Positions 36,498 to 45,131 of a stretch of 64,000 bases of DNA are shown here, in pieces. The notes beneath the pieces were generated by a model. The model was not told where the DNA came from and ran no database searches. It saw only the letters and a program-made list of their open reading frames with translations. The position numbers were made by a program, and so were the translations under genes. Where the stretch lies: contig NZ_AXWQ01000007.1 of the NCBI RefSeq assembly GCF_000482745.1, forward strand, positions 248,001-312,000, given 5' to 3'. Source of the stretch: Oleidesulfovibrio alaskensis DSM 16109. GTDB lineage: Bacteria; Desulfobacterota; Desulfovibrionia; Desulfovibrionales; Desulfovibrionaceae. The number at the start of each line of letters is the position of its first letter. Position 1 is the stretch's first letter.

Positions 36498-36857
36498 ATG
36501 GCGAATATACTGGTTCTGGACGATGTGATTGATGCCGGAGTGCTGATTAAACGGATTCTGGAGCGTAAAGGGCACAGCGTGACGGCGTTTACCGAAGAGG
36601 AAGAAGCGCTGGCCCACGCCCGCGGCAACGAAGTTGATCTGGCCATTCTGGATATAAAGCTGCGCCGCATGACAGGCGTCGAGGTGCTGGAGGAGCTGAA
36701 GAAGATACGGCCCGCGCTTAAAGCCATCATGCTTACGGGGTATCCCACGCTGGAAACGGCCCGTGAATCCATGAAGCTGGGTGCCAATGAATACTGCGTG
36801 AAGCCCATCGACAAAGACGAGCTGGAAAGCAAGGTCAGCGATGTGCTGCGCGGCTGA
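36498..36857 (+). CDS. Single-domain response regulator
   Basis: 119 residues, a receiver domain only. The acidic pair is at D8-D9, the phospho-acceptor is Asp52 (AILDIKL), the switch Thr is T80 and the lysine K102 (YCVKPID). There is no output domain, so it must act by protein contact or phosphorelay; the kinase upstream is its probable partner and the phosphotransferase and phosphatase downstream are possible targets. GGGAG lies before the ATG at 36498. The gap to the kinase gene is 184 bases without a visible terminator. Confidence 0.92.
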   Translation: MANILVLDDVIDAGVLIKRILERKGHSVTAFTEEEEALAHARGNEVDLAILDIKLRRMTGVEVLEELKKIRPALKAIMLTGYPTLETARESMKLGANEYCVKPIDKDELESKVSDVLRG

Positions 36858-36900
36858 CGCTTAAGAACGGCACAGGCCGTCTTTGCCCATGGGAGCAGAT

Positions 36901-39387
36901 ATGCCGCTTAAGGAACTCTTTCGGCACTGGACATATCAGGCGTTTGCGCCGGGCACTCTGCTGCGCAATAAGTATAATGCGTTCAAGGAACTGCTGCGGC
37001 TGGACGATGCCTGTCTGGAGCTGATAGCCGATCTGGAGGAAATTCATTACGGGCGCGAAAAAGCCGACTGGGCGCGCGTGGTATGGCTGACGGAAGAACT
37101 GGGCAGCACGGTGCGCGAGCTTATCGGTCAGTTGCAGGTTATGAGCCCGGTGCGTTACATGGACCTGCTGGAATATTTTACAAAAATTGAATTTTATGCG
37201 CGCATGGCAGTCAGCGTGCCCGAACCGGAAATCATTCCTCCTTTTGTCATTCCGCTGGAAGAAGCCGGACTGCACGGCGGGCGCTCAGGAGGCAAGGCGC
37301 GCAATCTCGGGCGCATACTGCGTGAAACCTCGCTTCCTGTTCCTTCCGGCGTGGTGGTTTCCACTTCAGCTTTTCATTATTTTATAGAATCCAATGACCT
37401 GCGCGGCCGTCTGGACAACCTGCTGTGCAGGCTGCGTCTGGACAGACCCGACGACATGGCGGAGCTTTCGGGTGAACTGCGCGGGCTTATCATTAATGCG
37501 GCCGTGCCGGAACGTCTGGCAGATGAAATAGAGATCGCCGCCATGGAACTGGCACGGGGCGGCCGCTTGCTGGCTGTGCGCAGCAGTGCCGTGGCCGAAG
37601 ACGGTGAAGCCTCGTTTGCGGGGCAGTACGGGTCTGAGCTTAATGTGCGTCCTGCCGGTGTGCTTGATGCATGGAAGAGTGTGGTTGCGGGAAAATACAC
37701 CCCCCGCGCGTTGGCTTACCGCATCATGCACGGGCTGGCGGATGCCGAAACCCCCATGGCTGCCATCATCATGCCGATGGTTGACGCCGAGGCAAGCGGG
37801 GTGGTTTACACGCGTGACCCTTCTCCGCCCGCGTGTGCCGCGTGTGCCGACGGGGTACTGTCTGTTTTTGCCGTGCCCGGCGCCGGAGAATCTCTGGTCA
37901 GCGGCACCGCCGTGGCGCAGTCTGTATACTACCGGCGCGGTTCTCTGCGTCGTGCGGTGCCCCTGCGCGAAGACGCTGTGGTTCCCGCCCCCACGCTGCG
38001 CCGTCTGGCAACCATGGCCATGGAGCTTGAAACCCTGTTCGGTGTTCCGCAGGATGTGGAATGGGCGGTGGACGGACGCAACAGGCTGCACATTCTGCAG
38101 AGCCGCCCCGTGCTGACAGCAGCCGTGGCGGAAGAAGCGGCCGATGAGCGTCAGCTGGCGGGAATGCAGGTGGTGCTTGATGCGGCTGACTGCGCCTCGC
38201 CGGGATTCGGCAGCGGTGTGGTGTGTCAGGTGGAACACTGCGCCGAAGTGGATGACCTGCCGGAAGGCTCGGTGCTGGTCACCCGCAATCTGGGACCGGC
38301 GCTCACCCGCGTCATTGACAGGCTGAGCGCCGTGGTGGCCCGTCAGGGCAGCAGAGCCAGTCATTTCGCCTCGGTGGCGCGTGAATTCGGCCTGCCGGTC
38401 ATCGTGGGGGTGGAGCAGGCGTTTTCGGCGCTTGCCGATGGCATGGAGGTAACCGTGGACGCCGCACGGGGCAGGGTATACTCGGGTTGCCCGGGCGGGG
38501 TATGCGGGCTGGAACGCGAAGAACGCCTTGCCGGTGTGCGGCCGCGGGTGCACGCCGGCGGCGGGGTGACCAGACGCATGGGCAAGGCCATGCAGCATAT
38601 TTCGCGCCTCACATTGCTGGATGCGCAGTCCGAAACCTTTGCTCCGCGTTATTGCCGCTCGCTGCATGATTTTGTCCGCTTTGCGCACGAAAAAGGCGTG
38701 GCCGAAATGTTTTCGCTGGTGGGGCGTTCCGGCAGGGGGCTTGCCGGTGCCAAGCAGCTCAGGTCGCCGCTGCCCATTGCATTGTATGTGCTCAATCTGG
38801 AAGACGGTCTGTTTCCCACCGCTGCGGGCAAAAAGGAAATAACACCCGATGATGTGCGGTCGGTCCCCATGTGGGCGCTGTGGTTCGGGCTGTCTTCCGA
38901 CAAGGTGCAGTGGCATCAGGGGCTGCCCGCCATGGACTGGGAATCCTTTGACCGGGTGAGCGCAGGCGTCGGTGTGCGGGCGGATTCTCAGGATCTGGCA
39001 AGCTATGCCGTTGTTTCGCATACCTATATGCATTTCATGGCCCGCTTCGGCTATCATCTTTCCGTGGTTGATACGCTGTGCGAACAGAGCGGCAAGAATA
39101 ATTATATCAATTTCAGGTTCAAGGGCGGCGGTGGCACGCCGGAACAGCGTTCCCTGAGACTGGGATTCATCCGTTCCGTGCTGGAGAAGCAGGGCTTTTT
39201 CATACAGATACGGGGCGATCTGCTGGATGCCCGGCATCCGCACGACGACGATACCGCCATTCAGAAGCAGCTGGCCATGCTGGGCTTGCTGCTGGCCAGA
39301 ACGCGTCTGATGGATATGACGCTGTTTGAGGGGGTGGATGTGGATGGTCTGGCTGCGGACTTTATGACGCTGCTGGAGGACGAATGA
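36901..39387 (+). CDS. PEP-synthase-like phosphotransferase without PEP-binding barrel
   Basis: 828 residues. After about 110 residues with no known domain comes a pyruvate-phosphate-dikinase ATP-grasp domain (GGKARNLGRIL near 130, AVRSSAVAEDGEASFAGQYGS near 225). The swivelling phosphohistidine domain follows, with His488 in SRASHFASVAREFG. The last 300 residues do not show the TIM-barrel PEP-binding domain of PEP synthase; they are a separate domain I do not recognise, with FGLSSDKVQWHQG and SGKNNYINFRFKGGGG. It should charge a histidine from ATP and pass it to an unknown acceptor, as rifampin phosphotransferases do. The start at 36901 has GGGAG upstream. It overlaps the phosphatase gene by four bases. 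Confidence 0.85.
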   Translation: MPLKELFRHWTYQAFAPGTLLRNKYNAFKELLRLDDACLELIADLEEIHYGREKADWARVVWLTEELGSTVRELIGQLQVMSPVRYMDLLEYFTKIEFYARMAVSVPEPEIIPPFVIPLEEAGLHGGRSGGKARNLGRILRETSLPVPSGVVVSTSAFHYFIESNDLRGRLDNLLCRLRLDRPDDMAELSGELRGLIINAAVPERLADEIEIAAMELARGGRLLAVRSSAVAEDGEASFAGQYGSELNVRPAGVLDAWKSVVAGKYTPRALAYRIMHGLADAETPMAAIIMPMVDAEASGVVYTRDPSPPACAACADGVLSVFAVPGAGESLVSGTAVAQSVYYRRGSLRRAVPLREDAVVPAPTLRRLATMAMELETLFGVPQDVEWAVDGRNRLHILQSRPVLTAAVAEEAADERQLAGMQVVLDAADCASPGFGSGVVCQVEHCAEVDDLPEGSVLVTRNLGPALTRVIDRLSAVVARQGSRASHFASVAREFGLPVIVGVEQAFSALADGMEVTVDAARGRVYSGCPGGVCGLEREERLAGVRPRVHAGGGVTRRMGKAMQHISRLTLLDAQSETFAPRYCRSLHDFVRFAHEKGVAEMFSLVGRSGRGLAGAKQLRSPLPIALYVLNLEDGLFPTAAGKKEITPDDVRSVPMWALWFGLSSDKVQWHQGLPAMDWESFDRVSAGVGVRADSQDLASYAVVSHTYMHFMARFGYHLSVVDTLCEQSGKNNYINFRFKGGGGTPEQRSLRLGFIRSVLEKQGFFIQIRGDLLDARHPHDDDTAIQKQLAMLGLLLARTRLMDMTLFEGVDVDGLAADFMTLLEDE

Positions 39388-40643
39388 GCTCCGGCACCAG
39401 CGGGGACGGCGTTGCGGTCCGCGGCGGATGCCTGGCGCTGATCAGACGCGGGGTTCAGGCGCTGCGCTGCATGCTGGGTGACTTTATGAAACCGCAACGC
39501 CCCGCAGGTGCGCCGGAACCTCATCCTGACCTGCATGTATACTGGGTGACATCACGGCTGGGGGTGGGGGCGGCGCCCATGTCCCGCAGGCAGTTGCAGG
39601 CTCTGCGCGATATGGGGGTAAGCAGCATTCTGAACCTGTGTTCCGAACTGCCCGGTCTGGCAGACCTTGAGCGCGAAAACGGTTTCGACACATGGTATCT
39701 GCCTGTGGTTGATGAAGAAGCCCCCGCACTGGATGCACTGGAAGAAGCGCTGGAGTGGGTGGATGAATGCCTGTATCTGGGAAAACGGGTATACATTCAC
39801 TGCCGTCACGGCATAGGGCGGACCGGCACGGTGCTTAATGCCTACCTGCTTCGGCGGGGGCTGGGGCACCGGCTGGCGGCGCGCACGCTGCGCGGGTTAC
39901 GTGCCAGACCGAGCAATTTTGACCAGTGGCGGCTGGTGCGCCGTTACGGCACGGTCAATGCCCCGCTCACGGTGCGTGCTCCTTCGCTGGAATGTCAGGG
40001 CGGGGTGGACCTTGCGCCGTACGTTGACGACTATCTGCTGCTCGAGGCCGAGGTAGAACGTCTGGCGCTTAAACGGCACGAAGGGCTGCCGCGCTGCGGC
40101 AGAGACCATGCCCGCTGCTGCAGTTCTCCTGTGGCTCTGACGCTTATCGAAGCGCTGACGCTGGGAACACGCATCAACACCGCGCTGTCCAGCGATATGC
40201 GCAGGCAGGTCATGGAGCGCGCCCTGACGGCTTCGCAGCAGGAAAGCAGCATCCGTGCGGATGTGGGTTCCGCCGCTTTTCCCGGTGCGCAGGACCCGTG
40301 CCTCACCGCCGAGCTGCTGTGTCCGCTTTCGGTTGAAGGGCACTGCCTGCTGTATAATTACAGACCGCTGAAGTGCCGGCTTTTTGATGTTCCGGCTGAC
40401 GATGCCTTCCGGCTGTGGGCAGAAGAACTTTCCGGCCCGCTGGGCAGGCTTTCCGAACACGTTTTCGTGGCGCTGGCGGGTGCCTTTCCTGCCAGCGAAC
40501 TGCCGCGTTTTCCCCTTCCTGATGTTCTTTCCGGACGATATGTGCAGACGGTGTTTCATTGTCTGATGCGCAATGCCGCAGCCGACTGCACCCTGCCCGA
40601 CGAGCCGGAAACAGACTGCCCTGTGCTTTCTCCTCCGGTGTAA
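39384..40643 (+). CDS. Dual-specificity/tyrosine phosphatase fused to a YkgJ-type metal domain
   Basis: 419 residues. Domain one (about 50-200) is a cysteine phosphatase with the P-loop HCRHGIGRTG (Cys140, Arg146) and LNLCSELPGLADLE before it. Domain two (about 235-345) has the CxxCxxCC-like pattern of YkgJ proteins in degenerate form (CGRDHARCC), then CPLSVEGHCLLYNYRPLKCRLF, where cysteines may hold zinc or iron-sulfur. I know of no well-described protein with this pair. The ATG overlaps the phosphotransferase stop by four bases (ATGA), so the two proteins are made together. Substrate unknown; dephosphorylation of something in the same system is inference. Confidence 0.85.
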   Translation: MSSGTSGDGVAVRGGCLALIRRGVQALRCMLGDFMKPQRPAGAPEPHPDLHVYWVTSRLGVGAAPMSRRQLQALRDMGVSSILNLCSELPGLADLERENGFDTWYLPVVDEEAPALDALEEALEWVDECLYLGKRVYIHCRHGIGRTGTVLNAYLLRRGLGHRLAARTLRGLRARPSNFDQWRLVRRYGTVNAPLTVRAPSLECQGGVDLAPYVDDYLLLEAEVERLALKRHEGLPRCGRDHARCCSSPVALTLIEALTLGTRINTALSSDMRRQVMERALTASQQESSIRADVGSAAFPGAQDPCLTAELLCPLSVEGHCLLYNYRPLKCRLFDVPADDAFRLWAEELSGPLGRLSEHVFVALAGAFPASELPRFPLPDVLSGRYVQTVFHCLMRNAAADCTLPDEPETDCPVLSPPV

Positions 40644-40860
40644 GCAGTTACAGGGCCACTGCCGTCTGCTTTATGGGGACTTGCATTTTTTTCTCCGGTG
40701 CTTACTCATTGGCTATGCCCCGTACGATGCACGGTGCGGGCGGCATTATCCGTAACCTGCGGTGTTTTCATCCGGTTCCGGTAAAATAATGTACAGTGCG
40801 CGACCTTGTGATATCGTCCGGAATAGTGTGACGAGCATTCGACTTCAGGAGGATAGAACT

Positions 40861-41232
40861 ATGGCGAATATGGATTACCCCGGCCCCTGCCAGAGCTGTT
40901 CCGGTATTGACGGATGTGCAACTGATGAACAGCGTCAGGCTGCCGTGGAACATTATTGCAAAGGCCTTGAAATGGAGCTGAACGCATGGAAGTCCAGACT
41001 GTACGATGTGCTCGCCAATGACCAGCACAAGAGCAGTCAGGAGTTCATGGACACGCTTGACCATATCAAATCAACCGTGCGTGAGATGGAAATGCTGGTT
41101 GAAAAAATGCGTGACGAATGCCCCCTGAGTCTGGCCCAGCCTGAAGAACAGATGGCGGGTATGCTCAACCAGCTGCGCACGCATTACAGCAAGGCACTCT
41201 CGGTTATCAGCCCCGGTTATTTCGGCGGCTGA
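40861..41232 (+). CDS. Small Cys-containing helical protein, unknown function
   Basis: 123 residues, cytosolic, mostly helical with a likely coiled coil (about 50-100: MDTLDHIKSTVREMEMLVEK). The N-terminal CQSCSGIDGC and a following Cys at YCKG could bind a metal. I do not recognise a family. The ATG at 40861 has AGGAGG at ideal spacing; the longer frame to 40762 is not needed. It stands 217 bases behind the phosphatase gene and in front of a strong terminator, so it may be monocistronic or the end of that cluster. Confidence 0.8.
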   Translation: MANMDYPGPCQSCSGIDGCATDEQRQAAVEHYCKGLEMELNAWKSRLYDVLANDQHKSSQEFMDTLDHIKSTVREMEMLVEKMRDECPLSLAQPEEQMAGMLNQLRTHYSKALSVISPGYFGG

Positions 41233-41263
41233 TGGCGGTTTATCCCCTCGTAAAGTACAACGC

Positions 41264-41301
41264 AAAACGCCGTCGTCCCTGCGGACGACGGCGTTTTTTT
41301 T
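41264..41301. terminator. Strong bidirectional terminator
   Basis: A 15-bp perfect stem (41264-41278 with 41283-41297) around CTGC has runs of T on both strands. It separates the small helical protein gene from the liv operon. Confidence 0.92.
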
Positions 41302-41340
41302 GCTGCGGGCCTGTGACGGTGCGCATGCGCGATTGTCAGG

Positions 41341-42045
41341 TCACATGCCCAGATAGGCTTTTTTCACATTGTCGTCGGCCAGCAGGCTGGTGCCCGTGCC
41401 GCTCATGGTTATGCGTCCTGTTTCCATCACATAGGCCCGGTCGGCGATTTTCAGCGCCTGATTGGCGTTCTGTTCCACCAGAAAGACTGTCACACCGTCC
41501 TGATTGACCTTTTCGATTATCTGGAAAATTTGCGTGATGATGATGGGGGCCAGCCCCAGCGAAGGTTCGTCGAGCAGCAGCAGACGCGGACGCGCCATCA
41601 GTGCGCGCGATATGGCCAGCATCTGCTGTTCGCCGCCCGAAAGGGTGCCGCCCAGCTGTCTGCGGCGTTCGGCAAGAATGGGAAACAGCGAAAACACATA
41701 GTCCAGATCGCGTTTTATTCCGTCTTTATCGTCACGCAGAAAGGCGCCGAGATCAAGGTTTTCCATGACCGTCATGTCGGAGAATATAAGACGGCCTTCC
41801 GGCACCTGATTGATGCCCAGCCGGACTATCCGGTCCGCCTTCATGGTGTGCATCGGTTTGCCTTCAAACAGAATCTCGCCGCGGGTCACCGGCACGCCGC
41901 CGCATATGGACATGAGCGTGGTCGATTTTCCCGCTCCGTTGGCACCGATGAGCGAGACTATCTCGCCTTCGTTGATGGTCAGCGAGACATCGCGCAGGGC
42001 CTGTATGTTGCCGTAGTGGGTGTCTATGTTGCGCAGCTCAAGCAT
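41341..42045 (-). CDS. livF: Branched-chain amino acid ABC transporter ATP-binding protein LivF
   Basis: 234 residues. Walker A GANGAGKST near residue 35, signature LSGGEQQMLAISRALM near 135 and Walker B LLLLDEPSLGLAP near 155. The length and the C-terminal region fit LivF. GGAG precedes the ATG at 42045; the longer frame to 42141 is inside livG. It overlaps livG by eight bases and is the last gene of the liv operon. Confidence 0.95.
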   Translation of the reverse strand: MLELRNIDTHYGNIQALRDVSLTINEGEIVSLIGANGAGKSTTLMSICGGVPVTRGEILFEGKPMHTMKADRIVRLGINQVPEGRLIFSDMTVMENLDLGAFLRDDKDGIKRDLDYVFSLFPILAERRRQLGGTLSGGEQQMLAISRALMARPRLLLLDEPSLGLAPIIITQIFQIIEKVNQDGVTVFLVEQNANQALKIADRAYVMETGRITMSGTGTSLLADDNVKKAYLGM

Positions 42046-42823
42046 GGCTTTCTTCTCCGAGGTAGGCCTTGATGACTCTGGGGTCTTTGCGGACTTCTTC
42101 CGGAGTGCCCTGCGAAATGAGACAGCCGTACTCCATGACATAGATGCGTTCAGAAAGATTCATCACCAGACTCATATCGTGTTCGATGAGCAGCACTGCC
42201 ACGTTGAATTCTTTGCGGATGCGCAGAATCAGGCGCACAAGATCGGCGGTTTCCTGCGGGTTCATGCCTGCGGCCGGTTCGTCCAGCAGCAGCAGCCCCG
42301 GTTCCGTGGCCAGTGCACGGGCTATTTCCAGCCTGCGCTGTGCGCCGTAGGGCAGGTTGCTGGCCTGTTCGTCATACAGTTTGTGCAGGCCGATGTATTT
42401 CAGCAGTTCATAGCTTCTGCGCACGGTTTCTTTTTCTTCCTGCCGGACCGAAGGCGGCCGCAGCAGCGCACCCAGGATTCCGGCATGTGTCCGGCAGTGA
42501 CGCGCTATCATCACGTTTTCCAGCACGGTCATGTTTTTGAACAGGCGTATGTTCTGGAAGGTGCGCGCCATGCCCATCTGGGTGACCAGATTGGGCTTCA
42601 TGCCGTTTACCAGCGTGCGGCGCCCGTCGGCGCGCGTGTAATGCACGGTGCCCTCGGACGGAGTGTATATGCTGGTGATGCAGTTGAAGAAGGTGGTCTT
42701 GCCGGCTCCGTTGGGGCCGATAAGCGCTACTATTTCGCCGGCGTCTATCTGCATGTCCACTTCGTTCAGGGCGCGCAGTCCGCCGAAATTTTTTGAAAGG
42801 GAATCTACCTCAAGAACCGGCAT
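42038..42823 (-). CDS. livG: Branched-chain amino acid ABC transporter ATP-binding protein LivG
   Basis: 261 residues. Walker A GPNGAGKTT near residue 38, signature LPYGAQRRLEIARALA near 165, Walker B LLLLDEPAAGMNP. The long insert between Walker A and signature is typical of LivG. Its ATG shares a base with the livM stop, so translation is coupled. It pairs with LivF to power the LivHM permease. Confidence 0.95.
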   Translation of the reverse strand: MPVLEVDSLSKNFGGLRALNEVDMQIDAGEIVALIGPNGAGKTTFFNCITSIYTPSEGTVHYTRADGRRTLVNGMKPNLVTQMGMARTFQNIRLFKNMTVLENVMIARHCRTHAGILGALLRPPSVRQEEKETVRRSYELLKYIGLHKLYDEQASNLPYGAQRRLEIARALATEPGLLLLDEPAAGMNPQETADLVRLILRIRKEFNVAVLLIEHDMSLVMNLSERIYVMEYGCLISQGTPEEVRKDPRVIKAYLGEESHA

Positions 42824-44049
42824 CAGGCCTCTCCTTCTTTACCGGCGTGCAGCTCGGGATCATCAATTTCGTACTTGCGTTTTTTGGGCGTGATCAGCCC
42901 CTGCGGACGGAAGACCATCATCAGTACCATGGCCGATGCGAACATGAGCATGCGGTATTCTGCAAATTCGCGCAGGTATTCGGGCAGCAGGATGAGAAAA
43001 GCCGCGCCCAGTATGACGCCGAAGTTCGATCCCATGCCGCCCAGCACCACAATGGAAAGAATGATGGCCGATTCCATGAAGGTGAAGCTGGCAGGGTTGA
43101 TGAAGGTGGTTTTGGCGGCAAAGATGACGCCGGCAAAACCGGCCCATGCCGTGCCCACGCCAAAGGCGGTCAGCTTTACGTTCACTCTGTCTATGCCCAT
43201 GGCCTGACAGGCAATTTCATCTTCACGCAGCGCCTGCAGGGCCCGGCCTATGCGCGAATCCTTTATGCGCTGCACTGCGGCCACGGTAAGCACAGCCATC
43301 ACAAGAACAATGTAGTAGATGTAGATGCCGGTTTCGGCCACGCCCAGTTCCGCTCCGAAAAGCGAGGGCCGGGGAATGTTGGATATGCCGCTGGGCCCTT
43401 GCGTGAAGTCGCTCCAGTTTTCCAGCACCAGCCGTACTATTTCGCCGAAACCCAGCGTGACGATGGCCAGATAGTCGCCGCGCAGGCGCAGCACGGGAAA
43501 AGCCAGCGCAACGCCGGCTGCCGCGGCCAGAATGCCGCCCACAGGCAGCACCGTCCAGAATCCCAGGCCGAAATAGGTATTGAGCAGCGCGTACGAGTAT
43601 GCGCCGATGGCGTAAAACGCGGCATAGCCCAGAAAGAGCATGCCCGCCACGCCCACCACAATGTTCAGCCCCAGCCCCAGAATGACATAGAGCAGGAACG
43701 AGATCATGATGTTGGTCTGGTAGGTGGAGACAAGCCAGGGCAGTACAATGCCCAGCCCCAGCACGGCACAGTAGAATGCGGCAGAAAAACGTCTGTCCTG
43801 TCCCAGTCTGTGCACCATGCCGGTGGCAGGTGACGCCGCGGGGCTGCCGGTAGCACGTTTTGAATTGCGGCGGGCCATGGCCCAGCGCCACACAAAGGAA
43901 AGCACGAAACTGCCCGCGCCGATATAGACCATGTTGAGCCAGCGCCATGTCACGGTGTCGTTGATGGTGTCCACGCGGATGACCACCAGCGGAAATGTCA
44001 TGAACATGAACCAGAAGCAGATGAGTAACGATTGCTTGATTTTATCCAT
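42823..44049 (-). CDS. livM: Branched-chain amino acid ABC transporter permease LivM
   Basis: 408 residues, about ten helices. The conserved GLGLNIVVGVAGMLFLGYAAFYAIGAY is in the middle and the cytosolic coupling loop with QALREDEIACQAMGID near 280. The first 100 residues hold two additional helices and a variable cytosolic stretch, which makes it longer than the shortest LivM. AGGATC precedes the ATG. Same operon as livH. Confidence 0.94.
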   Translation of the reverse strand: MDKIKQSLLICFWFMFMTFPLVVIRVDTINDTVTWRWLNMVYIGAGSFVLSFVWRWAMARRNSKRATGSPAASPATGMVHRLGQDRRFSAAFYCAVLGLGIVLPWLVSTYQTNIMISFLLYVILGLGLNIVVGVAGMLFLGYAAFYAIGAYSYALLNTYFGLGFWTVLPVGGILAAAAGVALAFPVLRLRGDYLAIVTLGFGEIVRLVLENWSDFTQGPSGISNIPRPSLFGAELGVAETGIYIYYIVLVMAVLTVAAVQRIKDSRIGRALQALREDEIACQAMGIDRVNVKLTAFGVGTAWAGFAGVIFAAKTTFINPASFTFMESAIILSIVVLGGMGSNFGVILGAAFLILLPEYLREFAEYRMLMFASAMVLMMVFRPQGLITPKKRKYEIDDPELHAGKEGEA

Positions 44050-44099
44050 TCTATGCGATCCTGAAAAAGCGCGGCGGGCGTGTGCGCGCCGCCTTCTGG

Positions 44100-45008
44100 T
44101 TACACCTTTTCGACCGGAGCTTTGCCCATGATGCCGGAAGGCCTGAAGATGAGAAACAGAACCAGCAGCAGAAAGGCGAAGACGTCTTCATAGTCGCTGG
44201 AGATGTAGCCGGTGGCGTAGCTTTCGCTCAGCCCCAGAAAAAGTCCCCCTGCCATGGCGCCGGGTATGGAGCCGATGCCCCCCAGCACCGCCGCCGTAAA
44301 GGCCTTGATACCGGCCAGAAAACCTACGTTGAAGCTGACCTGCCCCACGTGCGAGGCAATGAGCACTCCGCCCAGCGCCGCCAGCGAAGACCCGATGATG
44401 AACGTGATGGAAATGATGCGGTCGGCGTCTATGCCGAGCAGCATGGCCATCTTCCGGTTCTGCGCGGTGGCGCGCATGGCTTTGCCCATGCGGGTGTATT
44501 TGATGAACAGGGTCAGCCCCGCCATGGAAAAAGCGCTGGTAGCCACTATGAGCAGGTCGGAAGAGGCAAAGATGTGCGCGATGGGTTCCATAAAGGCGAA
44601 ATCCGGTACCAGTGCCGGAAAAGGCAGAAAGTCTGAGGTCTGAGCCAGTATGACATAGTTCTGCAGAAACAGTGACATACCGATGGCGGAGATGAGCGGT
44701 GCCAGCCGCATGGAGCCGCGCAGGGGCTTGTAGGCTATTTTTTCCAGCGTGTACCCGTAGGCAGCGGAATAAATGATGGCAACCACCACTGCCACAGCCA
44801 GAATGGCCAGCAGCGGAAAGCCGTAGATGCCCAGAACGCCCGCGGTGATAAGACCGGTAAAGGCGCCTATCATATAAATTTCACCGTGGGCGAAGTTGAT
44901 AAGCTCGATGATGCCGTACACCATGGTGTACCCGATGGCGATAAGCGCATAGATGCTGCCGCGCGTCAGCCCGCCCAGAAACAGTTCCCAGAAATAAGTC
45001 CAGTCCAT
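44100..45008 (-). CDS. livH: Branched-chain amino acid ABC transporter permease LivH
   Basis: 302 residues, eight to nine helices. LFLGGLTRGSIYALIAIGYTMVYGIIELINFAHGEIYMIGAF at the N-terminus is the hallmark of LivH. The coupling loop (MRATAQNRKMAMLLGIDADRI) is near residue 185. GGAAGG precedes the ATG. Fifty bases separate it from livM. Confidence 0.95.
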   Translation of the reverse strand: MDWTYFWELFLGGLTRGSIYALIAIGYTMVYGIIELINFAHGEIYMIGAFTGLITAGVLGIYGFPLLAILAVAVVVAIIYSAAYGYTLEKIAYKPLRGSMRLAPLISAIGMSLFLQNYVILAQTSDFLPFPALVPDFAFMEPIAHIFASSDLLIVATSAFSMAGLTLFIKYTRMGKAMRATAQNRKMAMLLGIDADRIISITFIIGSSLAALGGVLIASHVGQVSFNVGFLAGIKAFTAAVLGGIGSIPGAMAGGLFLGLSESYATGYISSDYEDVFAFLLLVLFLIFRPSGIMGKAPVEKV

Positions 45009-45084
45009 GAATGCCTTCCGTTCTACGCTATCCCGCGCTCTTCATCGGGAATCAGCCGTGTGGGGATGTTATGGTGTGCAAAAT

Positions 45085-45118
45085 GCGGGGGACAGGCAGA
45101 TATCCGCCTGCCCCCCGC
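45085..45118 (-). other. Intercistronic hairpin between livK and livH
   Basis: On the minus strand, GCGGGGGGCAGGC pairs with GCCTGTCCCCCGC with one wobble or mismatch, followed by ATTTTG. Such partial terminators commonly keep binding-protein mRNA more abundant than permease mRNA. Confidence 0.6.
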
Positions 45119-45131
45119 CTCAGTCTGCGTG

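Noticed and set aside
37366..39243. 625-codon minus-strand frame
   Set aside because: Antisense to the phosphotransferase with clear ATP-grasp and His motifs; composition typical of GC-rich shadows.
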